64,000 nt of DNA from an uncultured Clostridia bacterium (GCA_934271735.1 CAKQSB010000006.1:59362-123361); one strand, 5' to 3'; numbered from the stretch's first letter, positions 8,627 to 16,672 are shown. Program-made: numbers and translations. Notes: generated by a model not told the origin, from the sequence alone.

Positions 8627-9321
8627 TCTATATCGTCAATCTCCTTGGGCGAAGGATTTTTCTCGTCCGAAATTATTTTTCCGTCGCTTAAACGGATAAC
8701 TCTTTCGGCGATAAGGGCGATATTTGCGTTATGCGTGACGATAATTACCGTCTGCCCGTCTTTGTCGCAAAGTTCTTTAAGTAAAATCAGTATGCTTTTG
8801 CCCGTTTTCGAATCGAGCGCGCCCGTCGGTTCGTCGCAAAGCAAAATAGAGGGGCGCTTGGCGATCGCCCGAGCAATCGAAACTCTTTGCTGTTCGCCGC
8901 CGCTTAAACCCGAGGGGAAATTGTTCACTCGTTTTTCAAGCCCGACGAGCTTTAAAGCTTCTTCGGCGTCGATAGCGTTTTTCGCGCCGTGAATTGAAAG
9001 TTCCACGTTTTCTTTCGCGGTGAGGTTGGGCATAAGATTGTAAAACTGAAAGACAAAACCTACTTCTTTTCTTCTGAAAAGCGCGAGTTTTTTATCGCTA
9101 AGCGCGGTAACGTCGATGTCGTTTACGAAATATTTTCCGCTCGTTGCCGAGTCCATTCCGCCGATAATGTTGAGCATAGTGGATTTTCCCGCGCCGCTCG
9201 AGCCTAATATAACGACGAATTCACCTTTTTCTATCGATAAATCGATGCCGCCGAGCGCGACTATTTCGGCTTCGCCGCTGCCGTATTTCTTAGTGATTTT
9301 CTGCAGATTGATAAATGCCAT
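8620..9321 (-). CDS. ABC transporter ATP-binding protein, MacB/LolD type
   Basis: The 233-residue ATPase has Walker A GSSGAGKST (residues 40-48), the Q-loop region FVFQFYNLMPNLT, signature LSGGEQQRVSIARA, Walker B ILLCDEPTGALDS and a switch His in IIVTHN. The GALDSKTG sequence after Walker B and the 'YNLMP.LT' block are typical of the LolD/MacB exporter clade, which matches the FtsX-like partner encoded immediately downstream with a 7-base overlap. It drives the permease from the cytoplasmic side. A minus-strand promoter lies at 9359-9387. Confidence 0.95.
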   Translation of the reverse strand: MAFINLQKITKKYGSGEAEIVALGGIDLSIEKGEFVVILGSSGAGKSTMLNIIGGMDSATSGKYFVNDIDVTALSDKKLALFRRKEVGFVFQFYNLMPNLTAKENVELSIHGAKNAIDAEEALKLVGLEKRVNNFPSGLSGGEQQRVSIARAIAKRPSILLCDEPTGALDSKTGKSILILLKELCDKDGQTVIIVTHNANIALIAERVIRLSDGKIISDEKNPSPKEIDDIEW

Positions 9322-9358
9322 TTTAAACAGTTTCCGTTTTTTATATTATTTCGGTTAA

Positions 9359-9387
9359 ATTATAACAAAAATATCTTTATAAGTCTA
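9359..9387 (-). promoter_or_regulatory. Promoter of the ABC transporter operon
   Basis: On the minus strand TAGACT (9382-9387), 17-base spacer, TATAAT (9359-9364). The -35 box matches the consensus at four of six positions; the -10 is perfect. Confidence 0.6.
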
Positions 9388-9481
9388 ACGCTTGAAGTGA
9401 AAAGCAATTAAAAAACAACGCGAAAATGTAAAATTCGAGTTAAAACGATGAATTGTCTTTCTGAGTGCGGCGCTTAGAAAG

Positions 9482-9511
9482 AAAAAAGCGATTTCCGAAA
9501 ACGGAAATCGC
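9482..9511 (-). terminator. Rho-independent terminator of the TSCPD/DUF4364 genes
   Basis: On the minus strand a perfect 10-bp stem GCGATTTCCG/CGGAAATCGC with a TTTT loop is followed by TTTTTT (9482-9487). Confidence 0.85.
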
Positions 9512-9532
9512 AAGGGAACATAAAATACTTCG

Positions 9533-9562
9533 GCTTTGAAAATCAAATTTGATTTTCAAAGC
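9533..9562. repeat. Perfect 30-bp palindrome
   Basis: GCTTTGAAAATCAAA (9533-9547) is immediately followed by its exact reverse complement (9548-9562) with no loop. It lies between the TSCPD stop codon and the terminator, within the predicted 3' end of that transcript. Confidence 0.85.
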
Positions 9563-9571
9563 TTACGTTAA

Positions 9572-9832
9572 TTATTTAACTTCGGGGTGCTTTGCTTTAT
9601 ACTCCGCGAGAGCGCAGGCAAGCTGATCGGGGCAGGACGTATTCGACCTGCATTTGATGCCTTTAAGCGTTTCGATCACTTCGTCTATCGGACGATTTTT
9701 AACGAGCTTTGCAATTCCCTGCAAGTTGCCGCTGCAACCGCCGATAAATTTAACGTCGGTGACTTTTCCGTCGTCCGTAACGTCAAAAAGAATTTGTCTG
9801 CTGCAAGTCCCTTTCGTGTTGTATGTTTCCAT
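9572..9832 (-). CDS. TSCPD domain protein (TIGR03905 type)
   Basis: This 86-residue protein has the family features: a first Cys at TKGTCSRQILFDV, FIGGCSGNLQGIAKLV, and the namesake motif in CRSNTSCPDQLACALAEY. The Cys residues in GTC, GGCSGN, IKCRSNTSCPDQLAC suggest metal or nucleotide binding. Related C-terminal modules occur in vitamin B12-dependent ribonucleotide reductases. The stand-alone form is common in Clostridia and has no proven function. AAAGGAGGCG lies upstream of the start on the minus strand. It is the downstream partner of the DUF4364 gene (40-base gap) and ends at a strong terminator. Confidence 0.88.
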   Translation of the reverse strand: METYNTKGTCSRQILFDVTDDGKVTDVKFIGGCSGNLQGIAKLVKNRPIDEVIETLKGIKCRSNTSCPDQLACALAEYKAKHPEVK

Positions 9833-9872
9833 TTATTATAACGCCTCCTTTTTAAAGCCGGAATTTATAATT

Positions 9873-10397
9873 TTAATCGACGAGACAGTCGTATACGGTA
9901 GCGTACACGTTGCCCGCCTTTTCTTCCCACTTTTTATAAATATTCTTCGCAGTTTGCCTGTTCGGAACGACGAGTTTAAGTTCGAGCAGAGGCTGAGAAG
10001 GTTCTACGATTTTCAGAAAAACGGTATATGTTCCGTCTTTGTTCATATAGTAATCCGCGCTGCATTCCTGACGTTTCTTGTACTTCGTCCGATTGTTTTT
10101 GACGAACATCGAAATCTCTTCCCGTAAAGAGGAGGGAATTTTGACGTAAAAATCGGCAAGACAAACCCGTCCGTCCGGGGTGATGCCGTAAAGCGGTTCG
10201 CCCTGATCGGAAACGTTGTAAATAAAGGAATGGTCAAGCAAAGTCCCCAAAAGGGGTTTGCAATCCATATACGAGATCCATGAGTTGGAAGAACAGCACA
10301 TATCCAGCACCGTATTTTCCGAAAGCGGAACTTCCATCTTGTCAAAGACGAACAAAAGTATTAACTTGTTTACCAAGGCGTCGCCTTTGACTTGCAT
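9873..10397 (-). CDS. DUF4364 family protein
   Basis: The 174-residue protein matches the DUF4364 pattern: an N-terminal winged-helix-like start (residues 7-60, LVNKLILLFVFDKMEVPLSE), a YGITPDGRVCLADFYVKIP segment in the middle, and a C-terminal beta-rich half with WEEKAGNVYATVYDCLVD. The winged-helix resemblance suggests a DNA-binding regulator, but this is family inference. GAGGAG precedes the ATG on the minus strand. It follows the HPr-like gene after a strong terminator, so it may have its own promoter or depend on read-through. Confidence 0.8.
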   Translation of the reverse strand: MQVKGDALVNKLILLFVFDKMEVPLSENTVLDMCCSSNSWISYMDCKPLLGTLLDHSFIYNVSDQGEPLYGITPDGRVCLADFYVKIPSSLREEISMFVKNNRTKYKKRQECSADYYMNKDGTYTVFLKIVEPSQPLLELKLVVPNRQTAKNIYKKWEEKAGNVYATVYDCLVD

Positions 10398-10442
10398 AAT
10401 AATCTCCTCGCGCGTAAAAAACTAAGCCGCATACAAACGGCT

Positions 10443-10487
10443 CCGCATAAAAAACGGTGCCGATTTTACGGCAAGTTTTTTATGCGG
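10443..10487 (-). terminator. Terminator overlapping the end of the HPr-like gene
   Basis: CCGCATAAAAAAC (10443-10455) and GTTTTTTATGCGG (10475-10487) form a perfect 13-bp stem enclosing a second TGCCG/CGGCA stem. The outer arm includes the last two codons and stop of the HPr-like gene. On the minus strand the inner stem is followed by a T-tract, so this acts as an intrinsic terminator embedded in the gene end. Confidence 0.75.
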
Positions 10488-10707
10488 CGAACTGCTTGAG
10501 TTCGTCAAGAAGATCGTCACACTTGTCGGCGTGAATTTCAACGGTGAGCGGCTTGGAAAGGTCGAGACTGAAGATTCCGAGAATGGACTTTGCGTCTACT
10601 ACGTATCTGTCGCTTCTCAAATCGATTTCGTAAGCGTATTTCTGAACTACGGAAACGAACGCTTTGACCTGACTTGCCATCTGAAGAGATATACGAACTG
10701 ATTTCAT
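10480..10707 (-). CDS. HPr-like protein lacking the catalytic histidine (Crh-like)
   Basis: The 75-residue protein aligns with HPr of the phosphotransferase system. AFVSVVQKYAYEIDL corresponds to the first helix, and DAKSILGIFSLDL to the regulatory-Ser region, with Ser41 equal to HPr Ser46. The phosphocarrier loop GLHARPA is replaced: Met10 stands where His15 should be, Ser12 where Arg17 and Gln13 where Pro18 should be. It therefore cannot carry phosphate from enzyme I but could still be phosphorylated by HPr kinase, as in Bacillus Crh. A regulatory role in carbon catabolite control is inferred. A strong AGGAGG site and a promoter at 10771-10799 serve it. Confidence 0.82.
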   Translation of the reverse strand: MKSVRISLQMASQVKAFVSVVQKYAYEIDLRSDRYVVDAKSILGIFSLDLSKPLTVEIHADKCDDLLDELKQFAA

Positions 10708-10770
10708 TGTTTTTTCCTCCTGATAATTAGCGAGTTGTATTTAACGGGTACTTTACTTATACCCACGCAT

Positions 10771-10799
10771 ATTATAAACAATATTCAGAAAAAAATCAA
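10771..10799 (-). promoter_or_regulatory. Promoter of the HPr-like gene
   Basis: Minus strand: TTGATT (10794-10799), 17-base spacer, TATAAT (10771-10776). It is divergent from the promoter at 10820-10848. Confidence 0.75.
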
Positions 10800-10819
10800 T
10801 AGTTTTAAGCATAAAATTA

Positions 10820-10848
10820 TTGTTTAAATTTTTTTATTATGATATAAT
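10820..10848 (+). promoter_or_regulatory. Promoter of the hypothetical/Nudix/CPBP gene group
   Basis: TTGTTT (10820-10825), 17-base spacer, TATAAT (10843-10848). A small GTCTT/AAGAC hairpin lies just downstream at 10859-10870. Confidence 0.7.
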
Positions 10849-10908
10849 TTTCCCACAGGTCTTAAAAGACTGCTTATTTTTTTTATTTCGGGCCGAAAAA
10901 GGAGTTGT

Positions 10909-11754
10909 ATGGTTACTTTAAACGAATCTCTCGAAAAATTCAAAGAAAAAACGGACGCTGTCGTAAACGCGAAGTACCTTTTTGCCGAAAGGGAAATCGG
11001 CGAAGTTTTAAAGGTTATCGCCGATTCGAGGCTTTTGTACGAACTGTTCGAGTACGTCACGGAAGACTTCGATTACGAAACGTACAAGTCCGTGTGTTTT
11101 TCCAAAGGCAACGCCGTAAAGCTCCCTAAAAAGGACGAGGATCTGCTCGCTCTTTGTCTGATGCTTTTAGTCGATATCGACAGGGGTAACATCTCTCTTG
11201 ACGAGTTCTGCGATGTCTATTTCCCGAACGGCGGTTCGAGCCAGGGAAAGTATGCGGAGTTTGTTTTAGCCGTCATCATTCCTTTTGCTGACACGACCGA
11301 AAAAGTGGTCAATAAGTTGATTAACGCGCAAAAAGAAGAGCAATCGAATAAAAAAGACGAAGCGGAAGAAGCGGAGAAAACGGAGGCGGACGAAACGCAA
11401 AACAGCGAAACCGAAGCCGAAGAAACCGAAGATGTAAAGCCTGAGAAAGCTCCCGCCCCGCGGAAAGAAGAGAAAAAAGCGGAGCAACCCGAAAAGAAAA
11501 GCAGCGGGTTTGCGTTTATAGACGAAGAAAAAAACAAGCTCGACGGAAAGCATTTGTTCAATAAACCCGAAACGGTTGAAGAGGGTAAATTTATTTTCGA
11601 TAATCTTGCGGATTCTTTGAGGAAAAAGGATTACGAAGCCGTCGCGGTGTGCTTTATCGCGCTTAAATATTTCGTCAAAGCCGAGAAAAAATACAGAATA
11701 GACGCGGATAAAATTTCCGCGGGCGTCGCAGGAGTAATGAATAAAAATGACTGA
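10909..11754 (+). CDS. Hypothetical two-domain protein with acidic linker
   Basis: I do not recognise this 281-residue protein. Residues 1-137 look folded and mostly helical, with no signal peptide or membrane segment. Residues about 138-205 are low complexity, rich in Glu, Lys and Ala (EEAEKTEADET and similar), and look like a flexible linker. Residues 206-281 form a second compact helical part (FDNLADSLRKKDYEAVAVCF). The start has GGAG 6 bases upstream. The stop overlaps the Nudix gene start (ATG at 11747, stop at 11752-11754), so they are translationally coupled and probably work together. Cytoplasmic location is inferred. Confidence 0.75.
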   Translation: MVTLNESLEKFKEKTDAVVNAKYLFAEREIGEVLKVIADSRLLYELFEYVTEDFDYETYKSVCFSKGNAVKLPKKDEDLLALCLMLLVDIDRGNISLDEFCDVYFPNGGSSQGKYAEFVLAVIIPFADTTEKVVNKLINAQKEEQSNKKDEAEEAEKTEADETQNSETEAEETEDVKPEKAPAPRKEEKKAEQPEKKSSGFAFIDEEKNKLDGKHLFNKPETVEEGKFIFDNLADSLRKKDYEAVAVCFIALKYFVKAEKKYRIDADKISAGVAGVMNKND

Positions 11755-12283
11755 GAAAACATTGTCTTCCGAAAAGATTTACGACGGGAGAATTATTTCT
11801 TTGAGAAAAGATAAAATACTGACGGAAAACGGCGCGGAGCAGTACCGCGAGGTGGTTTCTCACGGCGGCGGAGCGGCGATTTTAGTCGTTAAAGACGGAA
11901 AAATTCTTCTCGAAAAACAGTTCCGCTATCCTTATAAAGAGATTATTCGGGAAATTCCCGCCGGAAAAAGAGACAAAGGCGAGGAATTTATCGAAACGGC
12001 GAAAAGAGAACTCGAAGAAGAAACGGGTTACCGCGCCGAAAGCCTCATAAAACTTTTCGAAATTTACCCCACGCCCGGGTATACCGACGAGAAAATCGCG
12101 ATTTTCAAAGCCGAAGGGCTTGAAAAAGGCGAAAAACATTTCGACGAGGGCGAAGATATAATTTCGGAATGGATTCCCGAAGAGGAAGTTTTCGCGATGA
12201 TAGAGAGGGGCGAAATCAAGGATGCGAAATCACTTGTGGCGTTGCTTTGGTATAAAGAGAAGAGAGCAAGAAATGGAGCGTAA
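11747..12283 (+). CDS. Nudix hydrolase, ADP-ribose pyrophosphatase type
   Basis: The 178-residue protein contains a complete Nudix box at residues 73-95 (G-x5-E-x7-REL-x-EE-x-GY) preceded by QFRYPYKEIIREIPAGK, the typical context of ADP-ribose pyrophosphatases (NudF family). Pro106 and Gly107 in YPTPGYTDEKI match the family's substrate loop. It would cleave ADP-ribose or related nucleotide sugars to a monophosphate pair, with Mg2+ bound by the box glutamates. It overlaps the upstream hypothetical gene by 8 bases and the following CPBP gene by 11 bases. Confidence 0.92.
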   Translation: MTEKTLSSEKIYDGRIISLRKDKILTENGAEQYREVVSHGGGAAILVVKDGKILLEKQFRYPYKEIIREIPAGKRDKGEEFIETAKRELEEETGYRAESLIKLFEIYPTPGYTDEKIAIFKAEGLEKGEKHFDEGEDIISEWIPEEEVFAMIERGEIKDAKSLVALLWYKEKRARNGA

Positions 12284-13133
12284 AATAACAAATCTCGAAA
12301 AAAGCGCGAAAAAAGATACCGCAGGAATGATTTTTACCGTGATTTTGTACGCCGTGGGCGCGGTTTCCGTGCCTTATATCAAGGTTGCGGAGTGGCTCGG
12401 CGGCGGGCAGGTTCTCGAATGGTATCTTGCTTTCGCGTTCAAAATCATCTGTTCCGCGCTCCCCGTTTACCTTATTTTTCAGTTCGGTATGAAAGATATG
12501 GTAATCGGCTTTTCGGGCGGGAAAAAGGGACTTCTGTTTTGCGTACCCGCTCTTTTGGTCGCGCTCGACAATTTTCCTTTTCTGCCGCTCATAACCGGCA
12601 GCCTTAAATTCGTCGGTTCGGCGGGAGATATCTTTCCGTACGTTTTGTATTGTCTTTCGATAGGCGTTATGGAAGAGACGATTTTCAGAGGAAACGTCCT
12701 TCCGCTTTTTATGTTTAAGTTTTCCAAGGATAAAAAGGGAACGATCTGCGCGGTTGTCGTTTCGTCGGCGATTTTCGGGGCGATGCATCTTTTAAATCTC
12801 CTCGGCGGATTTTCGCCTATGGTGTTTTTGCAGGTCGGTTATTCCTTTCTGATAGGTTGTATGTGCGCCGCCGCGATGCTGTTTTCGGGGAACATAATCG
12901 TCCCGATAATCATTCACGCGTTGTTTGATATCGGCGGCTTTCTCACCGATTACGGATTTCTGGAAGGAACGCTCTGGACGACGGGAAACATCGTCTTAAC
13001 GGCGGTTGTTTCGGTTATTATGGCAACCTTAATTGTTGTTTCGTTTTTGAAAACCGATTTTTCGTCTGCATACGAAAGGCTTAATTTAAACGATACTTTA
13101 AAGCCCGAAAGCGACGTGAGTGATAACGCGTAA
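12273..13133 (+). CDS. CPBP family intramembrane protease (CAAX/Abi type)
   Basis: The 286-residue membrane protein has about eight hydrophobic segments. The conserved EExxxR motif is seen as MEETIFRGN (Glu134-Glu135), with GAMHLLN (His171) and a later HALFDIGG (near 215) giving the other presumed catalytic or metal-contact residues. These proteins are glutamic-type intramembrane endopeptidases, some processing bacteriocins or lipoproteins. I choose the ATG at 12273 (GAAGAGAG upstream) rather than the in-frame ATG at 12222, since the latter would overlap the Nudix gene by 62 bases. Substrate unknown. Confidence 0.88.
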   Translation: MERKITNLEKSAKKDTAGMIFTVILYAVGAVSVPYIKVAEWLGGGQVLEWYLAFAFKIICSALPVYLIFQFGMKDMVIGFSGGKKGLLFCVPALLVALDNFPFLPLITGSLKFVGSAGDIFPYVLYCLSIGVMEETIFRGNVLPLFMFKFSKDKKGTICAVVVSSAIFGAMHLLNLLGGFSPMVFLQVGYSFLIGCMCAAAMLFSGNIIVPIIIHALFDIGGFLTDYGFLEGTLWTTGNIVLTAVVSVIMATLIVVSFLKTDFSSAYERLNLNDTLKPESDVSDNA

Positions 13134-13138
13134 TTGTC

Positions 13139-13160
13139 GGATAATCGACTTATATGCCGG
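13139..13160 (-). repeat. Copy b of the TATAAGTCGATTA interspersed repeat
   Basis: Minus-strand reading CCGGCATATAAGTCGATTAT, 7 bases after the CPBP stop codon. It differs from the consensus by one base inserted or changed before TATAAGTCGATTA. Confidence 0.75.
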
Positions 13161-13200
13161 TTTTTGTCGTTTAATCAAACAAAATATCACGTAAATTCCG

Positions 13201-13230
13201 GCTCTGCGACGACCTCGCGGAGCTTTTTTT
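13201..13230 (+). terminator. Rho-independent terminator after the CPBP gene
   Basis: GCTCTGCGA (13201-13209) pairs with TCGCGGAGC (13215-13223, one T-G mismatch pair) followed by seven Ts. Confidence 0.85.
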
Positions 13231-13419
13231 GTCCGACGTAAGAATTATAAAAATTTGCCGTCGACAACAAAAAGTTCGGTCAATCGCTTGCATTTTAATC
13301 GTGAAATCGTTATTATGGGAAGTGACGATATAGAGTAATAGTCAAAAAAGCCTTTCAAAGTTATCGCGTTTTTAATCGCGGCGAAAGGGTAGCGAAAGAG
13401 AAAATTCGAAAAACAAGAT

Positions 13420-15078
13420 ATGGAATTTACAGACAAATATTTGATTGCGTTGTACCTTGTCGCAGCGCTCGGCGCGTTCCTGATAGGGTTTAAACTCCTT
13501 TCGGAAAACCTGCAAAAGGTTGCGAACAAGGGCTTACGAAAACTTTTCGACAAAACGTCGAAGAGTAAGATCGCGGGCGTCGGAATAGGCGTCGGGGCGA
13601 CCGTGCTTATGCAGAGTTCGGGCGCGACAACGGTTATGGTTATAGGTTTCGTCAACGCCGGAATGATGAGCCTTTATCAGGCGACCGCAGTCATTATGGG
13701 CGCGAACATCGGAACGACCATAACGACGATACTTATCGCCGTCGGCGTAACGAGCGTGGGAAAATACTTTATGGTGTTTTCCTTCGTCGGCATTTTCCTT
13801 TCTATGCTTTTGAAAAACGGGAAAGCGAAGAGCTGGAGTCTTACTTTGGCGGGCTTCGGTCTCGTGTTTTTCGGTTTAACGATAATTTCCGCGTGCAGTA
13901 ACGGCTTCAAAGATAACGAAACGATAAAAAATCTGCTTTGCAGCAGCATAAAGCCCGCGTTTATAGAACCTATCGTTCTGATGCTTATCGGCGCGATAAT
14001 AACGGCGATAATGCAGTCCAGCACGGCGGTGAACGCGATTTTGCTTTCGCTCGTTTCGGCGGGAATTCAGATAGGCAGCGGCGGCAACGCCATTTTATAT
14101 ATAGTTCTCGGAACGAATATCGGAACGTGCGTAACCGCGCTCATAAGCTCTCTCGGCGCAACGACAAACGCCAAACGTTCCGCTCTTATCCATTTTCTTT
14201 TCAATTTCTTCGGTTCGGTCATTTTCCTTATCATTCTGATGATATGGAAAGATTTTATGAGCGGATTCTGGATGAATATCATTTCCACCGCGGAAATGCA
14301 ACTTGCTCTTTTCCACCTTGCGTTCAACTCGATATGCACGCTTATTTTCCTGCCAATCACGAAGTGGATAGTGAAAATTACGGAAATAATTATAAGAGAA
14401 AAAGATACGGAAGAAGAAACTCGTCTTTCTTTTATGGACGAGCGTATGCTTTCCACGCCTACCGTCGCGATCGCTCAGCTTCAGAAAGAAACAATCGCCA
14501 TGGGCGACAGGTGTATGAATAATCTCCACGCCGCGTTCACGGCTTTTGTCGAAAGAGACGTCTCCGCAACAGAAGTCGTTCACGCCGAAAACGACGAAAT
14601 CACCATAGTTTCGAGACAGATAACCGATTATCTCGTCAAAGTCTCGGGCGAGGACGTTTCCGTTCACGACGATCAGAGAATATCCATTCTTTATCACGCG
14701 CTTGCCGACCTTTTGCGTGTTTCCGAAATTTCGGACAATATCGCGAAATATACTCGTAATTGCGAGGAGAAAAATCTCGTATTTTCCGATCAGGTTATAG
14801 AACAGCTTAAATCCATGTACGACGACGTGAGCGAAATGTACAAGCTTGCCGTGGCTATTTTCGAGACCAAAAACAAGGACGGTTTCGCGGCTCTCGAGAA
14901 AATCGAAAACGGAGTGGACGCAAAGCGTAAAACTCTTATCGACGAGCATATCGCAAGGCTTAACGCGGGTTCTTGTTCGCCCAAAAACAGCGCGGTGTTC
15001 ATAAACCTCGTTTCCAACCTCGAAAGAGCGGGCGATCATATCAATTTTATGGCTCACTCCATAGAAGAACTTCAATAA
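13420..15078 (+). CDS. Na/Pi cotransporter family protein with C-terminal PhoU-like domain
   Basis: The 552-residue protein carries the two inverted Na/Pi-cotransporter repeats (PF02690). The first has LMQSSGATTVMVIGFVNAG and MGANIGTT; the second has IMQSSTAVNAILLSLVSAG and LGTNIGTC. The QSS motifs form the phosphate/sodium site. About eight hydrophobic segments end near residue 325. After that comes a cytoplasmic helical PhoU-like domain (about 340-552). The NptA/YjbB family imports or exports phosphate with Na+. The ribosome binding site is weak. It stands alone between two terminators. Confidence 0.93.
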   Translation: MEFTDKYLIALYLVAALGAFLIGFKLLSENLQKVANKGLRKLFDKTSKSKIAGVGIGVGATVLMQSSGATTVMVIGFVNAGMMSLYQATAVIMGANIGTTITTILIAVGVTSVGKYFMVFSFVGIFLSMLLKNGKAKSWSLTLAGFGLVFFGLTIISACSNGFKDNETIKNLLCSSIKPAFIEPIVLMLIGAIITAIMQSSTAVNAILLSLVSAGIQIGSGGNAILYIVLGTNIGTCVTALISSLGATTNAKRSALIHFLFNFFGSVIFLIILMIWKDFMSGFWMNIISTAEMQLALFHLAFNSICTLIFLPITKWIVKITEIIIREKDTEEETRLSFMDERMLSTPTVAIAQLQKETIAMGDRCMNNLHAAFTAFVERDVSATEVVHAENDEITIVSRQITDYLVKVSGEDVSVHDDQRISILYHALADLLRVSEISDNIAKYTRNCEEKNLVFSDQVIEQLKSMYDDVSEMYKLAVAIFETKNKDGFAALEKIENGVDAKRKTLIDEHIARLNAGSCSPKNSAVFINLVSNLERAGDHINFMAHSIEELQ

Positions 15079-15084
15079 ACGATT

Positions 15085-15116
15085 TAAACGTCTCTTTACG
15101 GAGGCGTTTATTTTTT
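15085..15116 (+). terminator. Rho-independent terminator after the Na/Pi gene
   Basis: TAAACGTCTC-type arm (15085-15094) pairs with GAGGCGTTTA (15101-15110, one wobble), followed by TTTTTT. Confidence 0.85.
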
Positions 15117-15197
15117 ACGGTATAAAATCGGCGTATCGGGGCAAAATCATATCGTGTTGTTCCCGCTTTGAAAATTCGGGCGGGAAAGGAGTATGAT

Positions 15198-15326
15198 ATG
15201 AGCAAAAAAAGAAAGCACCCCGTAAAAAAAATGACCGAAAAAGATTACGAAAATTACGTTATGTCTTTAAAAGACGAAAAGCCGATTAAGGCAATAACGC
15301 CCGAAAAAACGCCGAACGAAGACTGA
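15198..15326 (+). CDS. Small basic protein, 42 residues
   Basis: A short open frame with a good ribosome binding site (AAAGGAG, 7-base spacing) encodes 42 residues: MSKKRKHPVKKMTEKDYENY at the N-terminus, then VMSLKDEKPIKAITPEKTPNED. It is Lys-rich at the start and has no membrane segment or Cys. It lies between the Na/Pi terminator and the promoter of the GNAT-like gene. I do not recognise it. Intact frame, spacing and codon use like its neighbours make it a plausible real small gene. Confidence 0.55.
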   Translation: MSKKRKHPVKKMTEKDYENYVMSLKDEKPIKAITPEKTPNED

Positions 15327-15405
15327 TTTTATTCCTCAGGCGACCCGTTTCGACGCGCAGGCGGCCGATTTCGACTTTTTTCGTCGTAAAATTCCTTTAA
15401 AACGA

Positions 15406-15434
15406 TTGAGATTTTATTGCAAAGGTTGTATAAT
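15406..15434 (+). promoter_or_regulatory. Promoter of the GNAT-like gene
   Basis: TTGAGA (15406-15411), 17-base spacer, TATAAT (15429-15434), about 40 bases before the start codon. Confidence 0.7.
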
Positions 15435-15472
15435 GATAAAGGAATGAGATTTATGTAACTAAGGAGAAAAGC

Positions 15473-16594
15473 TTGGTAACAATTAAAGAAGCCGTTACGG
15501 CTAAAGATATGACGGCGTTTGCGACATATCCGCTTAAACTTTACAAGGATTGCGATTTTTACGTGCCTTGTTTTACGGGCGACGAAAAAAACATCAAAAA
15601 TCCGCGTAAAAACTACGCCGCGGAAGGTTGTGAAGTAAAATGTTTTCTCGCTTATAAAAACGGCGTGATTGTCGGAAGAATTGCGGGCATAATCGTCGAG
15701 GAGAGCAACAGAAAATTCGGCGAAAAGAAAATTCGTTTTTCGAGATTCGATTTCAACGGAGACGAGGACGTTGCCGAAGCGTTGCTCGGCGCCGTCGCGG
15801 ATTTCGGAAAAGAACACGGAATGACGGTTATTCACGGTCCGTGGGGATTTAACGACACCGACAGAGAAGGTATGCTTACCGTCGGGTTTGACCGCGCCGC
15901 GACTTACGCCACGAATTACAACTACGAATATTACCCGAAAACGCTCGAAAAACTCGGTTACAGAAAGGAAAGCGAGTGGATAGAGTTCGAAATGTATCCC
16001 GAAACGCTCGACCCCGCGGTTTACAAAGCTGCCGAATTCGTTCAGAGGCGTTACGGTTTCGTGGAACTGAACGACAAATACCCGATAAAGAAAATTATAA
16101 AAGAGTACGGCGATTTGTTCTTCGATTGTTACAACGAGGCTTATAAAGACCTCGATTGTTACGTCGAGCTTAAAGGCAAAGTTAAAAAGAACGTCATCAC
16201 GCAGTTCGCGACTGTGATAAATCAGGACTATTTTTCCTGCATACTCGACCCGAAAACAGGCAAAATCGCAGCGTTCGGCGTTGTTATCCCCGCGATCGGT
16301 AAGATAATAAAGAAACATAACGGCAAGACGGTTGCGAGCGCGCTCCCTCTTTTAAGAGCGATAAAAAAGCCCGACGCGCTGGAGCTTACGATTATCGGCG
16401 TCGCCCCCGAATACAGAAACACGGGCGTGAACGCGATGATTATTTCGAGGATACACCGAAACATCATGAAAAACGGAATAAAGGACGTCGTGTGCAATCC
16501 TATGCTTACAACGAACGCGGGCATTTTAACGCAGTGGAAACACGTCAAGCATAAGGAAATCAAGCGCAGGGCGACTTTTGAAAAAGATATTTAA
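15473..16594 (+). CDS. GNAT-like acyltransferase-fold protein
   Basis: The 373-residue protein begins with TTG, supported by AAGGAG six bases upstream. The N-terminal part has FYVPCFTGDEKNIKNPRKNY, KCFLAYKNGVIVGRIAGIIV and FSRFDFNGDED, a layout seen in a widespread clostridial family with a GNAT-like N-terminal half. HGPWGFNDTDREGMLTVGFD follows. The C-terminal half includes LELTIIGVAPEYRNTGVNAMI, which resembles the acetyl-CoA-binding V-x-P-x-x-R/Q-x-x-G-x-G/A region of N-acetyltransferases. So two GNAT-like units may be fused. Substrate unknown. It is transcribed alone and followed by a terminator. Confidence 0.75.
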   Translation: MVTIKEAVTAKDMTAFATYPLKLYKDCDFYVPCFTGDEKNIKNPRKNYAAEGCEVKCFLAYKNGVIVGRIAGIIVEESNRKFGEKKIRFSRFDFNGDEDVAEALLGAVADFGKEHGMTVIHGPWGFNDTDREGMLTVGFDRAATYATNYNYEYYPKTLEKLGYRKESEWIEFEMYPETLDPAVYKAAEFVQRRYGFVELNDKYPIKKIIKEYGDLFFDCYNEAYKDLDCYVELKGKVKKNVITQFATVINQDYFSCILDPKTGKIAAFGVVIPAIGKIIKKHNGKTVASALPLLRAIKKPDALELTIIGVAPEYRNTGVNAMIISRIHRNIMKNGIKDVVCNPMLTTNAGILTQWKHVKHKEIKRRATFEKDI

Positions 16595-16672
16595 AAGCCG
16601 CACGATAAAAGTTACCTTAAACCCTCGATAAAAGTTTCTGTAAAAATCGAAAACATATTTAAAACAATGCCG

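Noticed and set aside
14095..15075. Long antisense frame over the Na/Pi cotransporter gene
   Set aside because: The plus-strand gene is unambiguous; the antisense frame has no recognisable domain or ribosome binding site.
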